64,000 bases of DNA from Acinetobacter sp. ANC 3903 (lineage in GTDB: Bacteria; Pseudomonadota; Gammaproteobacteria; Pseudomonadales; Moraxellaceae), in assembly GCF_002135315.1 (NCBI RefSeq), contig NZ_NEGA01000001.1, forward strand, positions 1-64,000, given 5' to 3'. The notes beneath the pieces were generated by a model, which searched no databases, was not told the origin of the DNA, and saw only the letters and a program-made list of their open reading frames with translations. Positions 57,301 to 64,000 of the stretch are shown in pieces. Position 1 is the first letter of the stretch; the number at the start of each line of letters is the position of its first letter. The position numbers were made by a program, and so were the translations under genes.

Positions 57301-58698
57301 ATGCTGCTTTATGTGATTCCGTTTATATTGTTATTAGTGATCGCATTTGTATTAAAAAAACGTGACTCAAATAAACAGGCAGAAGAAGCGTCAAAAGCGA
57401 AAAAAGTCACTTCAACCAAAAAGTCACCGCAAAAAACTCAAATTGTGGAAAGCTCGGTGGTTACCAAGAAAGAAACCACCCCTTTAGCTGCTGATGTACG
57501 CAATAAAATTGAAAAACTAATTCACGAAAACAATTTTTTCTCTGCTGAAGCACAAATTAACCAGGCTTTAAACAAAGACAATTCACAGCATGAGTTGTAT
57601 TTACTGTTACTTGATATTCATATCTTGCAGAAAGACGAATTTGCAATTAATCAACTGATTAATCATCTGCGTTCATTAGAACTGGATGATTTTCTAGAAC
57701 AGGCACTAGCTAAAAAAGAAGCTTACGAAAAAGAAGCTAATGAAAAAGTATCCTCTAAGTCTACAGATACGATTGATTTTAAACCTGCATCCAGCATATC
57801 AAGTGCTAATGATCCAGTAGCCAAAGAACCGAAAAGTACTTCTGATTTTGACGCACTGATGAGTGCGGATGTACCAGCCAAATCAGGCAATGATCTTTCA
57901 TTTGATCGATTACAACAAAAATCGCTTTCAGCTCAACCAGAAAAGGAAATCACACCTCTTGATTTCAATTCTGTATCTTTCAATACAGCACCAAAAGTAG
58001 AAACATCAACGACTCCTGTTGAAGAAGTCACACCTCTAGATTTCCATACTTTATCTTTAGGCTCAGCAACCAAGTTAGACACAACGCCAGCACCTGCTGA
58101 AGAAATCAAGCCTTTAAATTTTAGTGATTTTAATCTTGAGCCTGCACCTGTAGCAGAAACCAAAGTAGAAACCGCTCCTGTTCAGGACATTCAACCTTTA
58201 GATTTCTCGTTTAGTTTAGATACTGCAGCAACTGAACAGCCAGCAATTGAAAAAACGCCTCATATTGAACCTGTTCTAGAAGAAAAGCCTGAATTTAATT
58301 TTGATTTCTCGCAAACAGAAACTGTTGCAGCACCTGAAGCCAAAATTGCGCAGGAAGAAACTAAGCCAAGCTTAGATCTGGACTTTAATTTAGAAGCTGC
58401 TACCACAATTGAAGAGCCTGCTGTATCAGCAGCGCCAGCGAAAGCTGCAGGCGTAAACTTTGATATTAGCAATGTCAGCTCATCTGCATCCAAAGCAGAT
58501 AAAAATGATCCATTGGTTCAATCCTTCCCTGAGCTGATTGAAGTAGATGAAATCAGCCTGAATCTGGAACTGGCACAGCAATATATTCAACTGGGTGCAT
58601 TTGAATCGGCACGTGAATTATTGGCAGAGCAAGAAGCCGGATATACGACTGAACAACGCCAGCAAGCAGATCATTTGCGTAATCAAATAGCATCTTAA
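57301..58698 (+). CDS. FimV membrane/cytosolic (TPR, FimV_C) part
   Basis: 465 residues starting directly with a TM helix (LLYVIPFILLLVIAFVLKK, residues 2-20), then a Lys-rich stretch, a short TPR-like region near 75-140, a long acidic Ser/Thr/Pro/Glu repeat region with multiple E-hydrophobic-PLDF repeats (EEVTPLDFHTLSL, EEIKPLNFSDFNL, DIQPLDFSFSL), and the FimV C-terminal domain ending ELAQQYIQLGAFESARELLAEQ. Together with the previous gene it reconstitutes a P. aeruginosa-like FimV. The repeated PLDF units near 245-330 are notable. Confidence 0.85.
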   Translation: MLLYVIPFILLLVIAFVLKKRDSNKQAEEASKAKKVTSTKKSPQKTQIVESSVVTKKETTPLAADVRNKIEKLIHENNFFSAEAQINQALNKDNSQHELYLLLLDIHILQKDEFAINQLINHLRSLELDDFLEQALAKKEAYEKEANEKVSSKSTDTIDFKPASSISSANDPVAKEPKSTSDFDALMSADVPAKSGNDLSFDRLQQKSLSAQPEKEITPLDFNSVSFNTAPKVETSTTPVEEVTPLDFHTLSLGSATKLDTTPAPAEEIKPLNFSDFNLEPAPVAETKVETAPVQDIQPLDFSFSLDTAATEQPAIEKTPHIEPVLEEKPEFNFDFSQTETVAAPEAKIAQEETKPSLDLDFNLEAATTIEEPAVSAAPAKAAGVNFDISNVSSSASKADKNDPLVQSFPELIEVDEISLNLELAQQYIQLGAFESARELLAEQEAGYTTEQRQQADHLRNQIAS

Positions 58699-58716
58699 GC
58701 GATTTCGATCTACTAT

Positions 58717-58744
58717 AAAGCAGTCATCCTTGGCTGCTTTTTTT
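58717..58744 (+). terminator. fimV terminator abutting the asparaginase start
   Basis: AAAGCAG(TC) and (GG)CTGCTTT with seven T; the final T is the base before the ATG of the next gene. TACTATAAA just before could be a -10. Confidence 0.6.
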
Positions 58745-59716
58745 ATGATGAAAAAAATAGCGTTAATCTATATGGGCGGTACATTTGGCTGTATTGGTGA
58801 TCCACTTAGCCCTATGCCTGCTGAGCAATTTATTCCAAAACTGCAACACATACTCCCTCTCGATCAGCAGATTGAATGTTTTGTTGCACCAGTCATTCAG
58901 GACAGCAGTGCCTGCACAGCCACAGACTGGCTGAAACTGATCCAGTATATTCAACAGCTTCAGCTACAACAGTTTCAGCATTTTGTGATTATTCATGGTA
59001 CCGATACCCTCAGTTATGCCAGTGCCGTGCTGTCACGCTTTCTGGGTCAATCCGCGCATGTGGTCATGACTGGAAGCCAGTATCCCCTATTAAATGCTGC
59101 GGGAGACAATACCCGTGAATTTACCGATGCCATTGATAATTTAAACTTTGCCCTAGACTGTACAGTTAAATATCCTGTTGGAGTGTATTTAGCCTTTCAT
59201 CATCATTTGGTTCATGCCCAGACGGCATTAAAAATCCATACCACAGAACTGGATGCCTTTAACGGGGTCAATGCAGCACAGCCAATCACTCTATCCAGCC
59301 AATATCATATTGTGCAGGAGAATGATATCAGCAAGGCAGCGACATTTAACTGCTTAAGTTTAATGGCACAGCCGATCGCCATAGAACAGCAAATTGCTAA
59401 CTTAAAAAATTTACAACAACATCCTCCTCATGTTCTGATTTTACAAGGCTTCGGTACAGGCAATTTAGCGGTCAATCAGGAATTCATTGCTACGCTTCAT
59501 GCTATACACGCGCAAGGCTGCGCGATTGTTCTTACCACTCAAGTCCCTTTTGGCACGATTAACCAACACTATGCCGTGAGCGAATGGACTCAGCATGCCA
59601 ATATCATCATCAGTGATTGTTTGGGACATGCAGATCTTTATGCAAAAGCACTGAAAATGTATTTACAATACGATAGCGTAGACCAGTGGCATGCTCACTG
59701 GCATGATTCAGTGTAA
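58745..59716 (+). CDS. L-asparaginase, type I (cytosolic)
   Basis: Hydrolyses asparagine to aspartate and ammonia. The 323 residues from ATG 58745 have the first catalytic Thr in YMGGTFGCIG near 13 and the second in HGTDTLSYASAVLSRFL near 84, with the MTGSQYPL segment. No signal peptide, so the cytosolic type. A second ATG follows at once (58748). The start sits right behind a terminator without a usual ribosome-binding site. Confidence 0.9.
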   Translation: MMKKIALIYMGGTFGCIGDPLSPMPAEQFIPKLQHILPLDQQIECFVAPVIQDSSACTATDWLKLIQYIQQLQLQQFQHFVIIHGTDTLSYASAVLSRFLGQSAHVVMTGSQYPLLNAAGDNTREFTDAIDNLNFALDCTVKYPVGVYLAFHHHLVHAQTALKIHTTELDAFNGVNAAQPITLSSQYHIVQENDISKAATFNCLSLMAQPIAIEQQIANLKNLQQHPPHVLILQGFGTGNLAVNQEFIATLHAIHAQGCAIVLTTQVPFGTINQHYAVSEWTQHANIIISDCLGHADLYAKALKMYLQYDSVDQWHAHWHDSV

Positions 59717-59728
59717 ATAGAGGTAAAT

Positions 59729-60526
59729 ATGCAACGTTTTGCGGTCGGTATTGAGTTTTCTGGGGTTGAGTATCGAGGATGGCAAACTCAGCAAACTGGC
59801 GTGCGTAGCGTACAGGAAACCATTGAAAAAGTACTGTCCAAAGTTGCAAATGAACCGATCATGCTACATGGCGCAGGTCGTACCGATGCTGGCGTGCATG
59901 CCACCAATATGGTGGCGCATTTTGATACTCAAGCCATCCGCAGTATTGATGGCTGGCTGATGGGCTCAAACAGCCAACTCCCTAAGGATATTTCAATACA
60001 ATGGATTAAAGAAATGGATATGGCATTCCATGCCCGTTTCAAAGCACAAGCACGACGTTATCGTTACGTGGTGTATAACAATCCAGTGCGTCCCGCATTA
60101 CTTTATAAACAAGTTACCCATGTATATTATCCGCTTGATTCAGACAAGATGATTGAGGCTGCGAAAAAATTTGAAGGTACCCACAACTTTGAAAGTTTCC
60201 GTGCCGCAGCCTGCCAGTCCAATCAACCGGTGCGTCATGTCAAGCATTGTCGCCTGATTCAACATGGTTGCTATCTGGTTCTGGATATTCAAGCTGATGG
60301 CTTCTTGCACCATATGGTACGCAACATCATGGGCTGTTTACTGGAAATTGGTCAGGGCATGTATGACATCGACCACATTGATGCAATTTTTGCTGCTGAA
60401 GATCGAAAAGCAGCAGGAATCACTGCTCCACCAGATGGCTTGTATTTTATCCATGCAGATTATCCGGAACAGTTCGATCTTCCGAAACAGCCCTTGGGAC
60501 CGCACTGGTTAAATATGCTGGAATAA
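59729..60526 (+). CDS. truA: tRNA pseudouridine(38-40) synthase
   Basis: Makes pseudouridine at positions 38-40 of tRNA anticodon arms. 265 residues with the catalytic Asp in HGAGRTDAGVHATNMVAHF near 52, FEGTHNFESFRAA near 150 and DGFLHHMVRNIMG near 190. AGAGGT lies before ATG. It follows asparaginase by 12 bp in the asd-fimV-truA region. Confidence 0.97.
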   Translation: MQRFAVGIEFSGVEYRGWQTQQTGVRSVQETIEKVLSKVANEPIMLHGAGRTDAGVHATNMVAHFDTQAIRSIDGWLMGSNSQLPKDISIQWIKEMDMAFHARFKAQARRYRYVVYNNPVRPALLYKQVTHVYYPLDSDKMIEAAKKFEGTHNFESFRAAACQSNQPVRHVKHCRLIQHGCYLVLDIQADGFLHHMVRNIMGCLLEIGQGMYDIDHIDAIFAAEDRKAAGITAPPDGLYFIHADYPEQFDLPKQPLGPHWLNMLE

Positions 60527-60616
60527 AAGTATCATCTAAATTTGAAGTGTTCATTTAAAAATAAATACCTTCACTAACCCCTCCTAACAGGAGGGGTAAA
60601 GTTCCTCCCTGATCTA

Positions 60617-60638
60617 GACTTAAGCATTGCTTTAAGTC
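60617..60638. repeat. Palindromic hairpin, AAGCAnTGCTT family
   Basis: GACTTAAGCA and TGCTTTAAGTC pair around one T, followed by GCAGTGCAAGAAAGGGAGG. Flanked by CCCCTCC and GGAGGG tracts. Third copy of the repeat at 1300 and 25389. Confidence 0.6.
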
Positions 60639-60671
60639 GCAGTGCAAGAAAGGGAGGCTAGGAGGGATTTC

Positions 60672-61679
60672 TTAACGCTGCTTGCGTTTTCTATATTCCA
60701 CCGGCGTTTCGTTGGTCCAGCGCTTAAAAGCACGGTAAAAAGTACTCGGCTCGGAAAATCCTGTTAGATAGACGATTCGCTCTACACTCTCTGCCGTATT
60801 GGCCAATAATTTCTTCGCCAGACGACAGCGGTAGTCAGACAGAATTTGCTGAAAACTGGTATTGGCTTCACTCAGCTGGGTACGTAAACGGCGTGGAGTA
60901 ATATTTAAATGGGTGGCTACGGTTTCCAAAGTGGTTTCGCCACTTTCTAAAGTCGAGCCAATCGCACGGCGTACTTCCCCAACCAGATCATAACGTGCCA
61001 GCTCTTGCAGCTTTTCAATCGCCAATTGCTCATGTAACTGCAACAGCTCCGGTTCTGCTTGCCATAACTGATAATCTAAAATTGCAGGATCGAAATATAA
61101 ACGAGTTTCCTTTTGTCCTAGACTCACCGGACATTCGTAAATCCGGAAATATTCATCATCGGGTGCGCCCTGACTGAAGTTAAAATCGATATAAATCGGT
61201 TGAAAACGGCCTTCAGTAATAAACTTGAAGAAACGCAACACGCCAGAGAGCGCACATTCAGAAAAGTGACGATTGACAATATTTTCTCCCCACGGCTGCT
61301 CACCATTGGTTAAATAGCAACGGTCATCTTCAATCACCAGTGTGGCATGAAAGGCATCACTAATCAGGCGCTGATAGGCCAAAGCACGCTTCAGCCCTTC
61401 ACCAAAGTTTTCACTGGAAATAAACAGATGCTCAATTACCTGACCACGATATAAAGGCAGATGTTCACCCAAATGCAAACCAATATCAGGATCTTTACTC
61501 ACTTCTTCTGCAGCCACCCAAAACGCATATTGGGCACTGAGCGGAGTTCGATCATTGGTCTCAACCTGATTTAAGGCCACACCAGCTTTCATTAAAATTT
61601 CTTCAGTTGGCAAACCCGAACGACGGATGGCTTGATAGCCTAGTCGCAAAACAACTGATGCATCAGTTAGCTGACCCAC
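60672..61679 (-). CDS. AraC-family transcriptional regulator
   Basis: 335 residues. N-terminal arabinose-binding-like/OruR-type ligand domain (about 20-200) and a C-terminal two-HTH AraC domain (VATHLNITPRRLRTQLSEAN and RIVYLTGFSEPSTFYRAFKR, residues 235-330). Relatives such as OruR/ArgR respond to amino acids or fatty acids. No obvious target gene adjoins; the nearest divergent gene is infA. Confidence 0.9.
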   Translation of the reverse strand: MGQLTDASVVLRLGYQAIRRSGLPTEEILMKAGVALNQVETNDRTPLSAQYAFWVAAEEVSKDPDIGLHLGEHLPLYRGQVIEHLFISSENFGEGLKRALAYQRLISDAFHATLVIEDDRCYLTNGEQPWGENIVNRHFSECALSGVLRFFKFITEGRFQPIYIDFNFSQGAPDDEYFRIYECPVSLGQKETRLYFDPAILDYQLWQAEPELLQLHEQLAIEKLQELARYDLVGEVRRAIGSTLESGETTLETVATHLNITPRRLRTQLSEANTSFQQILSDYRCRLAKKLLANTAESVERIVYLTGFSEPSTFYRAFKRWTNETPVEYRKRKQR

Positions 61680-61847
61680 GCAAAGACCTTCCTTGTATGT
61701 TGTTCATTTATACTTAAAAAGATTGATTTTAGATTAACTGTGATTGACCAAACTGACAACATGACAATGCGCTTTTTTACAGAAAATATTTATACGGAGG
61801 GTTCGCTTATTTAACTGACAGATGAACGAGCAAAGCCGCATTGCGCC

Positions 61848-61876
61848 TTGTTTTATACAAAAAAATTGACTATAAT
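61848..61876 (+). promoter_or_regulatory. infA promoter
   Basis: TTGTTT and TATAAT with a 17-bp spacer, about 35 bp before the infA ATG. Strong -10 hexamer. Confidence 0.75.
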
Positions 61877-61910
61877 TTGCGCCTTTCCAATTTATTCATT
61901 CAGGTAGGCT

Positions 61911-62132
61911 ATGGCCAATAAAGAGGAACTCATCGAGTTCGAAGGCGTTGTCACCGAGACGCTTCCTAATACTATGTTCCGTGTACGTTTAGAGAACGGT
62001 CACGAAGTGATTGCCCACATCTCTGGTAAAATGCGTAAACACTATATTCGTATTTTAACTGGCGACAGTGTTAAAGTAGAAATGACTCCTTACGATTTAA
62101 CGAAGGGTCGTATTACTTATCGTGCACGCTAA
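61911..62132 (+). CDS. infA: Translation initiation factor IF-1
   Basis: 73-residue OB-fold protein with the invariant [40 protein letters not shown] and [11 protein letters not shown] segments. AGG lies before the ATG. Single gene with its own promoter and terminator. Confidence 0.98.
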   Translation: MANKEELIEFEGVVTETLPNTMFRVRLENGHEVIAHISGKMRKHYIRILTGDSVKVEMTPYDLTKGRITYRAR

Positions 62133-62148
62133 GTTTTAGCGTAAGCAG

Positions 62149-62175
62149 AAGCCACTTTTTATAGTGGCTTTTTTA
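62149..62175 (+). terminator. infA terminator
   Basis: AAGCCACT and AGTGGCTT form a stem with TTTTT after it. Confidence 0.85.
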
Positions 62176-62257
62176 TTCCCTGACCGTTTATCAAATGACA
62201 ACGTTCATGTAAATTTTCTCCGTATAAAATAAAGTTTTATCTTATGGAGAAAAGGCA

Positions 62258-62659
62258 ATGTCATTTCTTCACTCTCTCGCTCTAATGACTGTATTGTGCC
62301 TGCTGTATGGATGCACAACCTCAGCAACAACCAGTGCACAACAACGCGATACCTATTTACAACAATTTATTGGGCAGACTAGCCAAAGTATTCAAGCCAA
62401 GCTTGATTTGAGTAGTATCGGTTACCAGCAAGTCCTATCGCCCACTTTAGATGATCATGCGCTGACTTATACCGTGATTCGTCCTATTACTATTCCAATG
62501 CCCATGGCTCAAAACCCTGCTGACATTGATTATGGTAGTGTTCCCATACAAATCCCGCCTCGTGCGCAAAGTTATGATGTGAACTTGCAATGTAAAATTA
62601 TCTATCGTTTGGAACACAACATTGCCAAATCGGTTTATTACACCGGCCGTACCTGCTAA
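62258..62659 (+). CDS. Small lipoprotein of unknown function
   Basis: 133 residues with a lipobox LLYGC (Cys at residue 19) and no recognised domain. The mature part (QRDTYLQQFIGQTSQSIQAK ... YDVNLQCKIIYRLEHNIAKS) has two further Cys near the end (LQCKI and TGRTC) that may form a disulfide. GGAGAAAAGG precedes the ATG. Confidence 0.8.
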   Translation: MSFLHSLALMTVLCLLYGCTTSATTSAQQRDTYLQQFIGQTSQSIQAKLDLSSIGYQQVLSPTLDDHALTYTVIRPITIPMPMAQNPADIDYGSVPIQIPPRAQSYDVNLQCKIIYRLEHNIAKSVYYTGRTC

Positions 62660-62678
62660 ATCATCAAAAAAACACAAT

Positions 62679-62706
62679 AAAAAACGCAGCTCATGGCTGC
62701 GTTTTT
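62679..62706. terminator. Bidirectional terminator
   Basis: AAAAACGCAGC and GCTGCGTTTTT flank a TCATG-type loop between convergent lipoprotein and leuB genes. Confidence 0.85.
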
Positions 62707-62720
62707 GATGTCCGGCGAAC

Positions 62721-63800
62721 TTAGTTCAATGCAGCAACTACTGCTTGACCCATTTCCACGGTACCCACTTGTGTATTCCCTTCAGACATAATGTCGCCAG
62801 TACGTAAACCTTGATCCAATACATTGCCTACTGCATCTTCAATGGCTTTCGCTGCTGCTTCTTCACGGAAGGTATAACGAAGCATCATGGCAACTGAAAG
62901 AATAGTAGCTAATGGATTGGCAATGTTTTGACCTGCGATGTCAGGTGCTGAACCATGACATGGCTCATACATGCCTTTACCGTTTTCATCCAGCGAGGCA
63001 GATGGCAACATGCCGATAGAACCTGTCAACATTGCCGCTTCATCAGACAGGATGTCACCGAACAGGTTACCCGTCACAATCACATCAAACTGCTTAGGCG
63101 CACGTACCAGCTGCATTGCTGCGTTATCTACATACATATGCGACAAGTTGATTTCTGGATATTGCTCTTCTTTCAGTGCAGTCACTGTTTGCTTCCAAAG
63201 CTCGGTCACTTCAAGGACGTTGGCTTTATCGACTGAACATACTTTACCGCCACGTAAGTTCGCCATTTCAAAGGCAACTTTGGCAATACGTTGAATTTCA
63301 GACTCTTTATAAACGTCAGTATTGAAACCTTGCTTCTCACCATTTTCCAGTTCACGGATACCACGCGGTTGACCGAAGTAGATCCCGCCAGTGAGTTCAC
63401 GCACGATCAAGATATCGAGGCCTGATACGATTTCAGGTTTCAAGCTCGAAGCACCAGCAAGTTGCGGATAAAGAATTGCAGGACGCAAGTTGGCAAATAA
63501 ATTCAATTCAGAACGGATTTTCAATAAGCCACGTTCAGGACGAATTGAGCGTTCAATGCTATCCCATTTTGGACCACCAACAGCACCTAACAGGATCGCA
63601 TCTGCGCCTTTTGCCTGTTCTGCTGTCACTGCAGGGTAGGGTTCGCCATGTGCATCAATAGCTGCACCACCCAATAAACCCTGTTCCCAAGTCAAACCCA
63701 GATTGAATTTTTCATTTACTCGTGTAAGTACTTGTTCAGCTGCTTTTACGATTTCAGGACCAATACCATCACCTGGTAAAATCAAAATATGTTTTGACAT
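62721..63800 (-). CDS. leuB: 3-isopropylmalate dehydrogenase
   Basis: Oxidises and decarboxylates 3-isopropylmalate in leucine synthesis with NAD+. From ATG 63800, 359 residues: [19 protein letters not shown] near 5, the [16 protein letters not shown] motif near 88, the VREMTGGIYFG equivalent [11 protein letters not shown] near 135, and [20 protein letters not shown] near 270. A start four codons upstream is possible. Confidence 0.97.
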   Translation of the reverse strand: MSKHILILPGDGIGPEIVKAAEQVLTRVNEKFNLGLTWEQGLLGGAAIDAHGEPYPAVTAEQAKGADAILLGAVGGPKWDSIERSIRPERGLLKIRSELNLFANLRPAILYPQLAGASSLKPEIVSGLDILIVRELTGGIYFGQPRGIRELENGEKQGFNTDVYKESEIQRIAKVAFEMANLRGGKVCSVDKANVLEVTELWKQTVTALKEEQYPEINLSHMYVDNAAMQLVRAPKQFDVIVTGNLFGDILSDEAAMLTGSIGMLPSASLDENGKGMYEPCHGSAPDIAGQNIANPLATILSVAMMLRYTFREEAAAKAIEDAVGNVLDQGLRTGDIMSEGNTQVGTVEMGQAVVAALN

Positions 63801-63844
63801 GAGTGTTTCCATTTATGAAGTCGATGGATTAAATCGACGGGATT

Positions 63845-64000
63845 TTAAATTTTCTTTTCTACAAATTCGCCCAGACCGGTTAAGGCATTATAGGGTCTGC
63901 AGAAACGTCGGATTGTCTTGTGTTCTTGTATGAGATCGACACACAAGGGTTCAGGTGCAGATACATTCAGCAAGCTGCCCTGCTGTTTGTTGCGATCACG
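63845..64000 (-). CDS. Partial gene at right edge, unknown
   Basis: A minus-strand frame is open from the window edge through 52 codons to TAA at 63845-63847, ending RRFCRPYNALTGLGEFVEKK-I. It is probably the 3' end of a gene upstream of leuB (in related genomes the leu cluster, but this end does not match LeuD or LeuC). Not recognised. Gap to the leuB start is 44 bp. Confidence 0.5.
   Translation of the reverse strand, partial: RDRNKQQGSLLNVSAPEPLCVDLIQEHKTIRRFCRPYNALTGLGEFVEKKI

Overview
The window looks like chromosomal DNA of an Acinetobacter species (Moraxellaceae). Support comes from the low GC content, the gene repertoire and order (ilvIHC, leuS-lptE-holA, asd-fimV-truA, rpmB-rpmG), the protein sequences themselves, and the AT-rich intergenic spaces full of short hairpin repeats. 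No tRNA, rRNA, CRISPR array, complete insertion sequence or prophage was found. Species-level assignment is not possible by eye.

Layout: 0.2-4.7 kb, a secreted FG-GAP-like protein and the branched-chain amino acid genes ilvI-ilvN-ilvC (minus strand). 5.5-6.4 kb, a tandem pair of DUF4124 genes, the second broken. 6.5-10.9 kb, leuS-lptE-holA. 10.9-16.7 kb, a bacteriohemerythrin and a MacA-MacB-outer-membrane-factor exporter preceded by a Fur-box-like site. 16.8-25.4 kb, an accessory block: an orphan amidase-like protein, a Vibrio-type thyA, a VIT-family transporter, a cytochrome b561, and a four-gene operon (YdjC/NaxD-like deacetylase, GtrB/ArnC-like transferase, GtrA, ArnT-like transferase) that resembles a galactosamine-to-lipid-A pathway and has a near-consensus PmrA box upstream. 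The block ends in a decayed remnant of the usual Acinetobacter thyA directly before folA.

25.6-34.3 kb holds folA, a DUF4105 protein, a META lipoprotein, msrA, the tonB-exbB-exbD energy-transduction operon with a Fur-like box, purU, a TetR regulator divergent from an aldehyde dehydrogenase, and ribosomal proteins L28 and L33. 34.4-47.4 kb holds a KefC/YbaL-type antiporter, small conserved proteins, an ASCH-domain gene broken by an in-frame amber codon, an RRM protein, a UvrD/Rep helicase, glycerate kinase, an HdeD protein, a predicted metzincin-like protease, topA and two conserved unknowns. 47.6-63.8 kb holds slyX, uup, lpxL-like, a GT4 glycosyltransferase, a membrane protein fused in frame to a decayed GNAT gene, an EEP-family protein, asd, a FimV split in two genes, an L-asparaginase, truA, an AraC regulator, infA, a small lipoprotein and leuB. 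A truncated reading frame runs off the right edge.

Points most worth a second look: apparent replacement of native thyA by a Vibrio-type thyA; the PmrA-box lipid A cassette; two dispersed three-hairpin repeats whose first hairpin carries a CsrA/RsmA-type ACA-R-GGATGT core; a second, vestigial ilvC tail; and several genes broken by single-base indels or amber codons (DUF4124, ASCH, GNAT, the VIT start), which could be true decay or, for the homopolymer indels, sequencing error.
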